The notes under the pieces were generated by a model. It made no database searches, had not been told where the DNA came from, and saw nothing but the letters and a program-made list of their open reading frames with translations. Position numbers and translations under genes: made by a program. From JANOYJ01 sp963792485 (GTDB lineage Bacteria; Pseudomonadota; Alphaproteobacteria; Rhizobiales; Rhizobiaceae): a DNA stretch of 64,000 nucleotides. This document shows, piece by piece, positions 37,195 to 46,138 of the stretch. How positions within the stretch are numbered: position 1 is the stretch's first letter; every line of letters begins with the position of its first letter. Location: contig CAWBWL010000010.1 in NCBI GenBank assembly GCA_963792485.1, positions 186,001 through 250,000 of the forward strand, given 5' to 3'.

Positions 37195-39288
37195 TCAATT
37201 TGGCTTCAATCCCGCCGCAAATCGCACCAGCTTCAAGAACTCGCCGCGATAGCCGAACGCATCCGTTCCCTTCGCGCCGGAAGCCAGCTGCTCGATATCG
37301 CCGAGGCCATAATTCGCCACCTGATCCTCATCGCGCAGCTTCTGCCCGAACGCGCTGACGGCTATGCCGAAGCGCACATCTTCCGCTGCTGCCGCCAAAT
37401 CCGCCACGGCGTTCGCATCGGTCACCGGCTGCGTGACGAGGCGGCTGATGGCCTCGCTCGGCAGCTTGTAGCGGATTTTGACGAAAGCGTATTCGCCGGT
37501 CGCGTCGGACGCGGGTTTTGCGTCTTTCGTCTCGTAGCGCAGCGGGTCGTTTGTGCCCGGCGCGCCCTTCGGCGTCATTTCATAGATCGCCGTCACCGTG
37601 TGGCCCGAGCCGATATCGCCCGCGTCCACCCGGTCATTGTTGAAATCCTCATTGTTCAAATGCCGCGTCTCATAGCCGATCAGCCGGTATTCCGAGATCG
37701 TGGCCGGATTGAATTCGACCTGGATTTTGACATCCTTGGCAATGGTGAACAGCGAGGCTGTCGCTTCCTGCACCAGCACCTTCTCCGCTTCGCCGAGCGT
37801 ATCGATATAGGCGGCGATGCCATTGCCGTTCTGCGCCAGCGTCTGCATCAGATTGTCCTGATAATTGCCCTCGCCAAATCCGAGCACAGACAGGAACACG
37901 CCGGACTTACGCTTGTCCTCGACAAGCTTTTTCAGCGCCTCGTCATCCGCCGCGCCGACATTGAAATCGCCGTCGGTGGCGAGCATGATGCGGTTGACGC
38001 CGTCCTTGACGAAAGCCTGTTCGGCCAGCGCATAGGCCGCGTTGATGCCCGCTTCGCCCGCCGTCGAGCCGCCGGGCTGGAGATTGTCGATGGCGGCGAG
38101 GATTTTCGCCTTTTCCGCTGCCTTGGTTGGTTCCAGCACCACGCCCGCATTGCCGGCATAGGTGACAATCGAAACCGTATCCGTCGGCTTCAGCTTGTTG
38201 ACAAGCAGGCGGAACGAAGACTTCAAAAGCGGCAGCTTGTCGGGCTCGTCCATGGAGCCGGAGACGTCCAGCAGAAACACAAGATTGGCCGGCTTCTGTT
38301 CGACGACAGGCAGGTCATAGCCCTTGATGCCGACATGCAGGAGCTTGTTATTCGGGTTCCAGGGCGAGGGGGTGACGGTGACGTTCGCCTTGAACGCCTC
38401 CTCGGCCTTCTCCGGCCCCGCATAGGAATAGGGGAAGTAGTTGACCATCTCCTCGATGCGCACTGACTCCTTGTCGGGGATCACACCCTGATTGAGCGAG
38501 CGGCGCAGAGACGAATAGCCGGAGGTGTCGACATCCACCGAGAAAGTCGAGACTGGCTGCGTGGCGACGGCCACAACGCTGTTCGATTTAAACTCGGGGA
38601 ACTTGTCGCGGTCCTCGACAATCACCCGCCCGTCCTGCGGCGGCATGTAGGCCGCATCCGCCTCGTTTTGCGGCGTGGCTTGCTTGCGTTTTCCCATGAT
38701 TGCCGGGGCAGGGGCCGCCGCCATGGTTTCTGCTGGCGCGGCCTGCGGTTCCGGCGCGGCGGTGGCGGCGCTTTCCTGCTCCACAAGCCCTTCGGTGAGC
38801 GGCGCGTCATCGCGCTGGCGCTCAAGGGCGGGGGCGACCGGCTTTGAGGCGACGGCATCAACCGGCAATGTCTCCTTCTTGCCGGATGAGACCGCATTTT
38901 GCGCATCCTGTCCGCCAAGCGCGGTCTGCGGGACATCGGTTTTCGCGGGTACGTCCTTTTTGGCTTCGGTCACTTCAACTTGGGTGGGCGCTGCGCTGTA
39001 ATCCTGCATCACCTGCCATGCGGCAATGCCGGCAATCGGGACAATGACAAGCGTGGCAAGGGCGGACCCTGAGAGATATCTGGCATGCATCGTAAGGCTC
39101 CATGTCTGGGTTGCGATACGATGAAGACGGGCGAGCACTCCCGATCCTTGGGTTGCCTGCCGATTTTTCTTTGCAGCCTGATCAAACGCGTCCAGCGCCG
39201 TGCGCCGCGCAGAGTCCACAGCGTCGCGCCGCGGTTCGGGTGGCAGGCGCTTGCCCAGCCGTGAAAGGTCAAGTTCGGGATCGCTCAT
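37195..39288 (-). CDS. VWA domain protein (YfbK-like) with anti-sigma-like topology
   Basis: A 697-residue protein. Residues 1-70 are soluble and charged, 73-93 form a single membrane helix, and 100-225 are Ala/Pro/Glu-rich. A YfbK-type N-terminal domain follows (STFSVDVDTSGYSSLRRSL), then a VWA domain with a full MIDAS (D341, S343, S345 in DVSGSMD, and ATDGDFNVG), then a C-terminal DUF3520 region. The soluble head, single helix and external domain match the layout of anti-sigma factors. The start overlaps the stop of the ECF sigma gene (ATGA). Probably inner membrane with a large periplasmic VWA part. Confidence 0.87.
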   Translation of the reverse strand: MSDPELDLSRLGKRLPPEPRRDAVDSARRTALDAFDQAAKKNRQATQGSGVLARLHRIATQTWSLTMHARYLSGSALATLVIVPIAGIAAWQVMQDYSAAPTQVEVTEAKKDVPAKTDVPQTALGGQDAQNAVSSGKKETLPVDAVASKPVAPALERQRDDAPLTEGLVEQESAATAAPEPQAAPAETMAAAPAPAIMGKRKQATPQNEADAAYMPPQDGRVIVEDRDKFPEFKSNSVVAVATQPVSTFSVDVDTSGYSSLRRSLNQGVIPDKESVRIEEMVNYFPYSYAGPEKAEEAFKANVTVTPSPWNPNNKLLHVGIKGYDLPVVEQKPANLVFLLDVSGSMDEPDKLPLLKSSFRLLVNKLKPTDTVSIVTYAGNAGVVLEPTKAAEKAKILAAIDNLQPGGSTAGEAGINAAYALAEQAFVKDGVNRIMLATDGDFNVGAADDEALKKLVEDKRKSGVFLSVLGFGEGNYQDNLMQTLAQNGNGIAAYIDTLGEAEKVLVQEATASLFTIAKDVKIQVEFNPATISEYRLIGYETRHLNNEDFNNDRVDAGDIGSGHTVTAIYEMTPKGAPGTNDPLRYETKDAKPASDATGEYAFVKIRYKLPSEAISRLVTQPVTDANAVADLAAAAEDVRFGIAVSAFGQKLRDEDQVANYGLGDIEQLASGAKGTDAFGYRGEFLKLVRFAAGLKPN

Positions 39289-39839
39289 GGAACGTCCTCC
39301 GTCAGCAGTATTTTCAACTTTTTGCGCGCCTCATGCACATGATAGGACACGGTGGATTCAGCGCAGCCCATGGCTTCGGCAGCTTCGCGGTGGCTCGCGC
39401 CATCGGCATAGACGAGCAGCACCGCATCGCGCTGTTTCTCCGGCAGAAGCCGCACCGCCGCCCAAAGCGCGGCATCGGAGTCTTCATCCGCTCCCGGTCC
39501 TTCTTCGACGCTCGGATCAGACATATAGGCTTGCGTTCCGCGCGTTTCCCGTGTCCGCCTGCGGAAAAAATCCGACACCGCGTTGACGGTCAGCCGCAAG
39601 AGAAACCCGCGCAGCGCCCCCGGCTCTTTCAGCGAGAACACCGCTCCGCCGAACTTGGCCATCACATCCTGCGCAATGTCGTCGGCATCGGTCCGGTTGC
39701 CGAGACGACGCCAGGCGCAGCCATGCACCAGTTTGTAATGCCGCTCGACCAGCGCGGAAAACGCAAGGCGATCACCGCCCTGCGCGCGCCGCACAAGGCT
39801 TGCGTCGTCGAGGATCAGAAGACCGCTCACCGCATCCAT
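39285..39839 (-). CDS. ECF-type RNA polymerase sigma factor
   Basis: A 184-residue group IV sigma factor. Region 2 is FSALVERHYKLVHGCAWRRL, then NRTDADDIAQDVMAKF; region 4 is LPEKQRDAVLLVYADGASHR, then EAAEAMGCAESTVSYHVHEAR. There is no region 3 and no C-terminal extension. Translationally coupled to the VWA membrane protein, which is the likely regulator. Which promoters it reads is unknown. Upstream are 95 bases shared with a divergent small membrane gene. Confidence 0.9.
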   Translation of the reverse strand: MDAVSGLLILDDASLVRRAQGGDRLAFSALVERHYKLVHGCAWRRLGNRTDADDIAQDVMAKFGGAVFSLKEPGALRGFLLRLTVNAVSDFFRRRTRETRGTQAYMSDPSVEEGPGADEDSDAALWAAVRLLPEKQRDAVLLVYADGASHREAAEAMGCAESTVSYHVHEARKKLKILLTEDVP

Positions 39840-39934
39840 GAAGGTGAAGACGTTTGGATATTCATGTTCCTTGGGTTCACAGCAAAAAGAAATGTCATTT
39901 AACCGCCATGATGGATAGGGGAGATTGACGCGAA

Positions 39935-40090
39935 ATGCAGGAATGGTTCACAGGCGAGATTGCCGGAGCCGCAATTGCCCTGGCAATCTACGGTCTTGCA
40001 GGGTTCATATTTGGTAAGAGCGCGCGAACCCTCTGGATTGTGATCGCCGCCTCTGCGCTCTACATCGCCTATCTCTGGTTCAAACCCTGA
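39935..40090 (+). CDS. Small two-helix membrane protein
   Basis: 51 residues (MQEWFTGEIAGAAIALAIYG to IAYLWFKP), with two hydrophobic segments (about 8-28 and 32-48) split by GKSARTLW. The ATG at 39935 has a fair site (gggagatt) upstream. It overlaps the end of the convergent reductase gene by 11 bases. Divergent from the sigma factor gene; function unknown. Confidence 0.55.
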   Translation: MQEWFTGEIAGAAIALAIYGLAGFIFGKSARTLWIVIAASALYIAYLWFKP

Positions 40091-40622
40091 CCGGCCGGTA
40101 GCTCATCCGCACGATGCTCTTTGGATAGGTCTGGCTGTCGATCAGCTCGAGTTTCGTCATCCCGCCCAATTGAAACGCCGGGATGCCCTTGCCGAGCAGC
40201 ACCGGAATGACGAACAGATCAATGCGGGTCAACAGGTCCGCGTCCAGGAACTGACCGGCAATGTCGGCGCCGCCCACGACCCAATGCGGCCCGGGCGAAC
40301 GGGATTGGGCGGCAGCGAGGATTTCACCCGCTTTACCATTGGCTGCATCCACCGGTCCGAATGAGGCGTCTATTTTCCCGTGCGTGGCAATTGTGCCCTT
40401 GATTTCGCCATAGGGCCATTTGCCGAACGAAGCGATTTTGTCGAAAGTCTTGCGACCGATGATAACGCCGCCAACACGTTGGATGAATTGGTGAAAGCCA
40501 AGATCCGGGATGAAGTAGCCATCAAGCCATTTCACATCCCCATCCGGTCCGGCGATGAAACCATCAAGACTGACCGCGGCGTAATAGACGACGTCTTCCT
40601 GTTTGATGACCGCGGCATCCAT
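40080..40622 (-). CDS. Dihydrofolate reductase family (RibD C-terminal-like) protein
   Basis: 180 residues. The family pattern is clear: VVYYAAVSLDGFIAGPDGD, GGVIIGRKTFD, HWVVGGADIAGQFL and DLFVIPVLLGKGIPAF. Relatives are NADPH-dependent reductases of the RibD C-terminal/YwjB type; the substrate is not known. The start at 40622 was chosen because aaggag sits 7 bases upstream and overlaps the pth stop region. Third gene after rplY and pth on the same strand. Confidence 0.85.
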   Translation of the reverse strand: MDAAVIKQEDVVYYAAVSLDGFIAGPDGDVKWLDGYFIPDLGFHQFIQRVGGVIIGRKTFDKIASFGKWPYGEIKGTIATHGKIDASFGPVDAANGKAGEILAAAQSRSPGPHWVVGGADIAGQFLDADLLTRIDLFVIPVLLGKGIPAFQLGGMTKLELIDSQTYPKSIVRMSYRPVRV

Positions 40623-40626
40623 TGGA

Positions 40627-41325
40627 TCACTCCTTGCCAAACAGCCTTTTCAGCATCGCCGCCATCGGCCCGGTTTCGGGCATTTTCGGGACCGCGTGCG
40701 GACGGGCCTGCCGGATATGGCTCTGGGCTTTCGGGGCTTCCGCCTTGCGCTGATCGCCATGGCCCAAGGCTACCGCAACCTTGTTCATGAAGCCAGCATC
40801 GTCATTTCGCGCCAGCATGGGCGCAGCATCGGAGACCGCCTCGAGCATGGGATCAAGCCAGGCCTGATCAGCTCTAGCAAAGTCGCTCAAGACGTAGTTG
40901 TGCACCAATTCCTTTGCGCCCGGATGGCCAATTCCAAGGCGCGCCCGGCGGTAGTCCTTGCCGCAATGGGCGTCGATGCTTCGAATGCCATTATGCCCGC
41001 CGGAGCCGCCGCCGGTCTTGACGCGCAGCTTGCCGGGAAACAGGTCGAGTTCGTCGTAGATCACGACAAGACTTGCGGGTTCGATCTTGTGAAAGCGCAT
41101 GGCCTCGCCAACCGCGCGGCCGGAATCGTTCATGAAGGTCTGCGGTTTGATGAGAAGCACGCGCTCGCCATCGAGTTTGCCTTCGGCAATCTCGGCGGAG
41201 AATTTCTTCTGCCAGGACGAAAAATTATGGCGGCGGGCAATCGCGTCCGCCGCCATAAAACCAATATTGTGCCGGTTGCCTGCGTATTTCGGGCCGGGAT
41301 TGCCAAGACCTGCAATGAGCAGCAT
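40627..41325 (-). CDS. pth: Peptidyl-tRNA hydrolase
   Basis: A 232-residue enzyme that frees peptides from peptidyl-tRNA. The N-terminus LLIAGLGNPGPKYAGNRHNI with the catalytic His, and the FMNDSGRAV and GSGGHNGIRSID blocks with active-site Asn and His residues, are typical. The C-terminus is about 40 residues longer than in E. coli, as is common in alphaproteobacteria. It lies 18 bases after rplY, one operon. Confidence 0.95.
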   Translation of the reverse strand: MLLIAGLGNPGPKYAGNRHNIGFMAADAIARRHNFSSWQKKFSAEIAEGKLDGERVLLIKPQTFMNDSGRAVGEAMRFHKIEPASLVVIYDELDLFPGKLRVKTGGGSGGHNGIRSIDAHCGKDYRRARLGIGHPGAKELVHNYVLSDFARADQAWLDPMLEAVSDAAPMLARNDDAGFMNKVAVALGHGDQRKAEAPKAQSHIRQARPHAVPKMPETGPMAAMLKRLFGKE

Positions 41326-41343
41326 TGACCCGGCCCTCTTGTT

Positions 41344-41958
41344 TTAAGCCGCAGGCGTTTCCGCCGCGGCAGCAGGCGCAGCTTCCTCAAGCGCGCCGCC
41401 GGGCGAGACGATGGTCGCAACGGTGAAATCGCGGTCGATGGTTGGCTTCAGGCCTTCCGGCAGCTTGACGGCGGAAATGTGCACCGAGTGACCAATATCC
41501 ACGCTTGCCATGTCAACTTCAATGAAGTCAGGGATGGAATCGACCGGGCAGGTGAATTCAACTTCGTGGCGCACGATGTTCAGAATGCCGCCACGCTTGA
41601 TGCCTGGACTGATGCCCTGATTGATGAAGTGCACCGGAATGTTGACTGTCACACGGGCATTTGCCGACACGCGCAGGAAATCCACATGCATCGGTTTGTC
41701 GTTGACCGGATGCAGATGGTAATCCTTGGGCAAAACGCGGATTTTTTCGCCGCCAACGTCGAGCGTCGCAACAGTGTGCATGAAGCCGCCGCCGTGAATC
41801 TTGTAATACAGATCCTTATAATCAAGGGAAATGGAAACCGGCGCCTTCTTGTCACCATAGATGACTGCTGGCACCCTGCCGTTGCGGCGAATGTCCCGGG
41901 CGGACCCCTTACCAACCCGTTCGCGCGCCTCGGCCTTGAGCTCGTATGCTTTGCTCAT
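41344..41958 (-). CDS. rplY: 50S ribosomal protein L25/general stress protein Ctc
   Basis: A 204-residue long form of L25 that binds 5S rRNA. The N-terminal domain carries LKAEARERVGKGSARDIRRN-GRVPAVIYG; the C-terminal TL5 domain follows (VDFLRVSANARVTVNIPVHF, then CPVDSIPDFIEVD). It ends with an Ala/Glu-rich tail typical of rhizobia. First gene of rplY-pth; the promoter should lie in the 248-base gap upstream, shared with the divergent beta-CASP gene. Confidence 0.95.
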   Translation of the reverse strand: MSKAYELKAEARERVGKGSARDIRRNGRVPAVIYGDKKAPVSISLDYKDLYYKIHGGGFMHTVATLDVGGEKIRVLPKDYHLHPVNDKPMHVDFLRVSANARVTVNIPVHFINQGISPGIKRGGILNIVRHEVEFTCPVDSIPDFIEVDMASVDIGHSVHISAVKLPEGLKPTIDRDFTVATIVSPGGALEEAAPAAAAETPAA

Positions 41959-42206
41959 GGCAAGACCTTTCTGATGTTATGGAGTGACGCGGGCTTGGCC
42001 GTGTCAGAAGCGTTGAAAAAACGCTTCCATCCGCGCTGCCTCCAAGGGTGTCTGCGCGGACCGGCGGCGTATAGCGGAAGGGCTAAGGGGATGCAAGGGT
42101 TCAGCGACACGCTGACGCGTCCAGCTGAAAGGAGAACAAACCGCTTGACGGCATCCCGGAAGTGACGCCTCCATGCTGGTATCATTTTCGTCAAACGGGG
42201 GTCCTC

Positions 42207-43802
42207 ATGACCAATCCGCTTCTGCGCTTCCACGGTGCTGCGCATACCGTTACGGGATCCTGTTATGAAATTGAGGCAAACGGCGCACGCATTCTGATCG
42301 ACTGCGGCCTGTTCCAAGGCTCCAAAACTGTACGCGAGCTCAATTATGGGCCGTTCCCGTTCAAACCGGCAGATGTGGACGCCGTCATCCTGACTCATGC
42401 GCATATTGATCACAGCGGGCTGCTGCCAAAGCTGGTGAAACACGGCTTCGCCGGACCCATCCATGCGACGCCCGCAACGATTGACCTGTGCTCCGTCATG
42501 CTGCCGGACGCGGCGCATATTCAGGAGTTTGAAGTTGAGCAGCTCAACCGCCGCAATCTGAAACGCGGGCGGCCGGAAGTGACGCCGATCTACACGATGG
42601 CGGATGCGGAGGTCTGCCTGACGCTGTTCCGGCCGCACATTTATGGCGGCTGGATCAATGTGGCGCCTGGCATGCGCGCGCGGTTCTGGAATGCGGGCCA
42701 TCTTCTGGGGTCAGCGTCGGTGGAGCTTGAAGTCGCGGCGGCAGGCGGCAAGCCGGTGCGGCTGCTTTTCTCCGGCGACATCGGTCCCGACCACAAGCTG
42801 CTGCAATCCGATCCCGAAGGGCCGGGCGGCGTCGATTATCTGATCTGCGAATCCACCTATGGCGACCGCGAGCGGGGAACCATCACAGACAAGAAGCGGC
42901 GGGAGATTCTCGCGAGCGAAGTGCGGGAAGCCGTGAGGGCGGGCGGGCCGCTGATAATTCCTTCCTTCGCCGTGGAGCGGACGCAGGAGCTGCTGGTCGA
43001 TTTCCATTATCTGATGAAGGCGAAGGTGATGCCTTCCTGCCAGATTTTCATCGATTCCCCGCTGGCCACACGCGCCAGCGAGGTGTTCGAGCGCCATGCC
43101 AATGAGCTTGACGAAGGTCCAGCGCTGCGCGCGGCGCTGAACTCGCGCAACATCCGGTTCACCGAAACGGTGGAGCAGAGCAAGGCGATTGACCGGCTCG
43201 GCGGATTTTTCATCGTCATCGCCGCCAGCGGCATGTGCGACGCAGGGCGTATCCGACATCACTTGAAATCCTATCTGTGGCGCAGGAACGCGACGGTGAT
43301 GATGGCGGGGTTTCAGGCGCAGGGGACGCTCGGGCGCATTCTCCTCGACGGGGCGACAAGCGTGCGAATACAGGGCGAGGAGATCAAGGTCGCCGCGCGA
43401 ATCCGCCAGATCGATCTTTATTCCGGCCATGCAGACGCGGTCGAGCTTGTGAGTTGGGTGACGGAGCGGCTGCCGGTGTCGCGCAATGTCTTTTTGACGC
43501 ATGGCGAAGACGAGGGGCTGACGGGGCTCCGCACCCGCCTCACTGCGCTGCATCCGCCTGAGCAGATCGTCATTCCGCAACTTGACGATACATTTGAGCT
43601 GACTTCCTCCGGCGCCAGCCAGATCAATCACCAGTCGCCTCGCCGTCTTGCGCCTGAGAAGGTGGCGCGCCTCGATTGGCACAATGATTTGTCGAAGCTG
43701 CTCTTGGATATCAATGATGAGATGGGCCGGCAGGCCGATGAGAATGGGCGCGCCAAGATGATCCGGCGGCTGCGGCGCGCACTTGAAGTGAGTTCTTCGT
43801 GA
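42207..43802 (+). CDS. MBL fold/beta-CASP hydrolase with RNA-specificity domain
   Basis: A 531-residue protein of the CPSF/YSH1-like type. The zinc site is HAHIDH (H64, H66, D68, H69). An inserted beta-CASP domain follows (PSFAVERTQELL, FFIVIASGMCDAGRIRHHL), and the C-terminal zinc-binding block (LYSGHADAVELVSWV, LTHGEDEG). Such enzymes are RNA nucleases; the target here is unknown. I start it at 42207 (MTNPLLRFHGAAHT); an upstream ATG lacks a site. Monocistronic by layout. Confidence 0.9.
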   Translation: MTNPLLRFHGAAHTVTGSCYEIEANGARILIDCGLFQGSKTVRELNYGPFPFKPADVDAVILTHAHIDHSGLLPKLVKHGFAGPIHATPATIDLCSVMLPDAAHIQEFEVEQLNRRNLKRGRPEVTPIYTMADAEVCLTLFRPHIYGGWINVAPGMRARFWNAGHLLGSASVELEVAAAGGKPVRLLFSGDIGPDHKLLQSDPEGPGGVDYLICESTYGDRERGTITDKKRREILASEVREAVRAGGPLIIPSFAVERTQELLVDFHYLMKAKVMPSCQIFIDSPLATRASEVFERHANELDEGPALRAALNSRNIRFTETVEQSKAIDRLGGFFIVIAASGMCDAGRIRHHLKSYLWRRNATVMMAGFQAQGTLGRILLDGATSVRIQGEEIKVAARIRQIDLYSGHADAVELVSWVTERLPVSRNVFLTHGEDEGLTGLRTRLTALHPPEQIVIPQLDDTFELTSSGASQINHQSPRRLAPEKVARLDWHNDLSKLLLDINDEMGRQADENGRAKMIRRLRRALEVSSS

Positions 43803-43814
43803 TGCACCGGCAAC

Positions 43815-43843
43815 TTGACCGCGTTTAATTGCGGTGTGTATTG
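43815..43843 (+). promoter_or_regulatory. Possible sigma-70-like promoter for chrBA
   Basis: TTGACC at 43815-43820, then a 17-base spacer, then GTATTG at 43838-43843, about 100 bases before the chrB-like start. The -35 is good, the -10 is weak. No other candidate stands out in the 138-base gap. Confidence 0.3.
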
Positions 43844-43940
43844 TCGGTCATCGGGGTTTTACGGGTCTCCCGGTCAGGCGCTTTGCCCAAGAACCCAGTG
43901 AGGCGGCTGCGCAGGGCAACCGCCAAGTCTGGAGGCTGCC

Positions 43941-44750
43941 ATGACAGGACCAAACCGAATTTCTGCGGAAGAACTCAAAAGTCTCATTGGAACGGCGCGC
44001 TGTCCGCTGATTGCGGATGTGCGGCGCGAAGCGGTATTCAACGTCGCGGTGACGCGCATTGCGGGCGCTGTCTGGCATGACCATATGCGCGCTGAGCAGC
44101 TGGCTGGCAGCCGGGAAATAATTGTCTATTGCGTCCACGGCCACAATGTCAGCGAGATCGCGGCGGCGCGGCTGCGGCAGGCGGGCGCGGATGTGCGCGT
44201 TCTTGAAGGCGGCATAGTGGCGTTTGAGGCGGCAGGCGGGCTCTTGGTGAAGAATGGCGGGGAACTGCCCGGCGGCGCGTCTGAACCAAACGTCTGGGTC
44301 ACGCGCGAGCGTCCGAAAATCGACCGCATCGCCTGCCCGTGGCTGATCCGGCGGTTCATTGATCCGCGCGCGGTTTTTCATTTCGTCGCAACCGAGTGGG
44401 TCAATGACATCGCAGCGGAAATCGGCGGCACGTCCTATGACATTGACGGTGTGTTCTGGAGCCACCGGGGCGAGACCTGCACATTTGACACTATGATCGC
44501 CGAATATGGGCTGAAGTCCGCCGCCTTGGACACTGTGGCGCGGATTGTGCGCGGGGCGGACACGGCGCGGCTTGATCTTGCGCCGGAGGCGGCGGGGCTC
44601 CTGGCGGTTTCGCTCGGCTTGTCGCGCATCCATCAGGATGATTTGCAACAGCTCGACGCGGGGATGGCGGTCTATGACGCACTCTATGCCTGGGCGCGGG
44701 ACGGGCAAAGCGAGACCCATAACTGGCCGGCGGCGAAAGCCAGGCAATGA
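43941..44750 (+). CDS. chrB: Rhodanese-ChrB fusion, chromate resistance regulator/protein
   Basis: 269 residues. Residues ~1-95 form a rhodanese-like domain with a catalytic-loop Cys (C64 in YCVHGHN). Residues ~105-260 match the ChrB C-terminal domain (RPKIDRIACPWLIRRFIDP, GVFWSHRGETCTFDTMI). Family knowledge: ChrB is a chromate-responsive regulator of chrA, but the classic ChrB N-terminus is a different domain, so this may be an enzyme or sensor rather than a repressor. The stop overlaps the chrA start (ATGA), a coupled pair. Confidence 0.85.
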   Translation: MTGPNRISAEELKSLIGTARCPLIADVRREAVFNVAVTRIAGAVWHDHMRAEQLAGSREIIVYCVHGHNVSEIAAARLRQAGADVRVLEGGIVAFEAAGGLLVKNGGELPGGASEPNVWVTRERPKIDRIACPWLIRRFIDPRAVFHFVATEWVNDIAAEIGGTSYDIDGVFWSHRGETCTFDTMIAEYGLKSAALDTVARIVRGADTARLDLAPEAAGLLAVSLGLSRIHQDDLQQLDAGMAVYDALYAWARDGQSETHNWPAAKARQ

Positions 44751-46042
44751 GCGCTCCATCCCTTTCCGAGATCACCCGCACCTTCGGCAAAATCGGCCTG
44801 ATCTCCTTCGGCGGTCCGGCGGGGCAGATCGCGCTCATGCACAAGATTTTGGTCGACGAGAAGAAGTGGCTGGAGGAACGGCAGTTTCTCCACGCGCTGA
44901 ACTTCTGCATGCTCCTGCCGGGACCCGAGGCAATGCAGCTTGCGACCTATGCCGGCTGGCTTCTGCATGGCGTGCGCGGGGGCCTCATCGCGGGTCTCTT
45001 GTTTGTGCTTCCAGGCGCTCTCGTGCTGCTCGCGCTTTCGACAGCCTATGTGTTTCTCGGCGACCAGACCTGGATGGCCGGGTTGTTGTTCGGCCTCAAG
45101 GCCGCCGTTTTGGCGCTCGTGCTGGAGGCGTTGCTGCGCGTGTCGAAACGGGCCTTGAAAAGCACGTTTGCCTATGTGCTGGCGGCAGTGGCCTTTATCG
45201 CCATCGCCGTCGTGAAAGTTCCGTTTCCCTTGGTTGTCCTTGGCGCGGCGCTTGCAGGAACCGCCCGTCACTTCCTCATGGCCCAGAGCGCCGATGCTCA
45301 AGCCCCCGCATTGTCGAAACAGGCAGCTCATGCGCCAAACCTTGGCCTCACGCTGCAATGGCTGGCGGTCTGGCTCATTCCACTGGCGCTGCTTGTCTGG
45401 CTTGATCCGGGCAACGGTTTCTTCAAGGACGCCGCGCTGTTCTTTTCAAAGGCGGCGGTCGTCACATTCGGCGGCGCGTATGCCGTGCTGGTCTATGCAG
45501 GGCAGCAGGCCGTGGAGGTTTACGGCTGGCTGAAACCTGGGGAGATGGTCACCGGGCTGGGGCTCGCGGAGACAACGCCCGGTCCGCTCATTTTGGTGCT
45601 TGTATTTATTGCCTTTGTCGGCGGCTCCCGCGTCACCGGGATCGACCCGTTGACGGGCGGGCTCCTCGGCGGGCTGACCGCGCTCTGGTTCACCTTTGTG
45701 CCGTGTTTTCTGTGGATATTCGCAGGCGCGCCTTATGTGGAGGCGGCGGGCCGGGTGAAATGGATTTCAGCGGCGCTCAGCGCCGTCACTGCGGCGGTGG
45801 TCGGCGTCATTGCCAATCTCGCGCTCTGGTTCGCCCTGCATGTTCTGTTCGGCGACTTCTCCGAAAAGGCGTTCGGCCCTTTCCACATTCCGCAAATCGT
45901 CTGGACCCAGTTTGATGTCTGGTCCGCGCTGATTGGCGCAGCTGCGGGTATTGCGTTGATCAGATTTCACGTCAACCTGCTTTGGGTCATCGGGGCAGCC
46001 GCGGCCGTCGGAATTGTCCTGAAGCTTGCCGGACTCGCGTAG
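44747..46042 (+). CDS. chrA: Chromate efflux transporter
   Basis: A 431-residue long-chain CHR family exporter with two homologous halves, around ten to twelve helices. The N-terminal half has the signatures FGKIGLISFGGPAGQIALMH and LLPGPEAMQLATYAGWL; the second half repeats them as VTFGGAYAVLVYAGQQ and GLAETTPGPLILVLVFIAF. It expels chromate (or sulfate-like anions) across the inner membrane. Whether chromate is the true substrate cannot be told here. Coupled with the rhodanese-ChrB gene. Confidence 0.93.
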   Translation: MSAPSLSEITRTFGKIGLISFGGPAGQIALMHKILVDEKKWLEERQFLHALNFCMLLPGPEAMQLATYAGWLLHGVRGGLIAGLLFVLPGALVLLALSTAYVFLGDQTWMAGLLFGLKAAVLALVLEALLRVSKRALKSTFAYVLAAVAFIAIAVVKVPFPLVVLGAALAGTARHFLMAQSADAQAPALSKQAAHAPNLGLTLQWLAVWLIPLALLVWLDPGNGFFKDAALFFSKAAVVTFGGAYAVLVYAGQQAVEVYGWLKPGEMVTGLGLAETTPGPLILVLVFIAFVGGSRVTGIDPLTGGLLGGLTALWFTFVPCFLWIFAGAPYVEAAGRVKWISAALSAVTAAVVGVIANLALWFALHVLFGDFSEKAFGPFHIPQIVWTQFDVWSALIGAAAGIALIRFHVNLLWVIGAAAAVGIVLKLAGLA

Positions 46043-46138
46043 CGCGCCATTGAAACATGACGGCGAATAAGCTCTATGTGGCGGTGCGGTGCGTCGGGTA
46101 CAGGCCGCTTCACAGTCTCAAAATCAAGCCGGAACGCC

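Noticed and set aside
39840..39900. GGAAC...CGTC on the minus strand as an ECF autoregulated promoter for the sigma gene
   Set aside because: The spacer is 13 bases, not the 16-17 usual for ECF promoters, and it would give a leaderless message.
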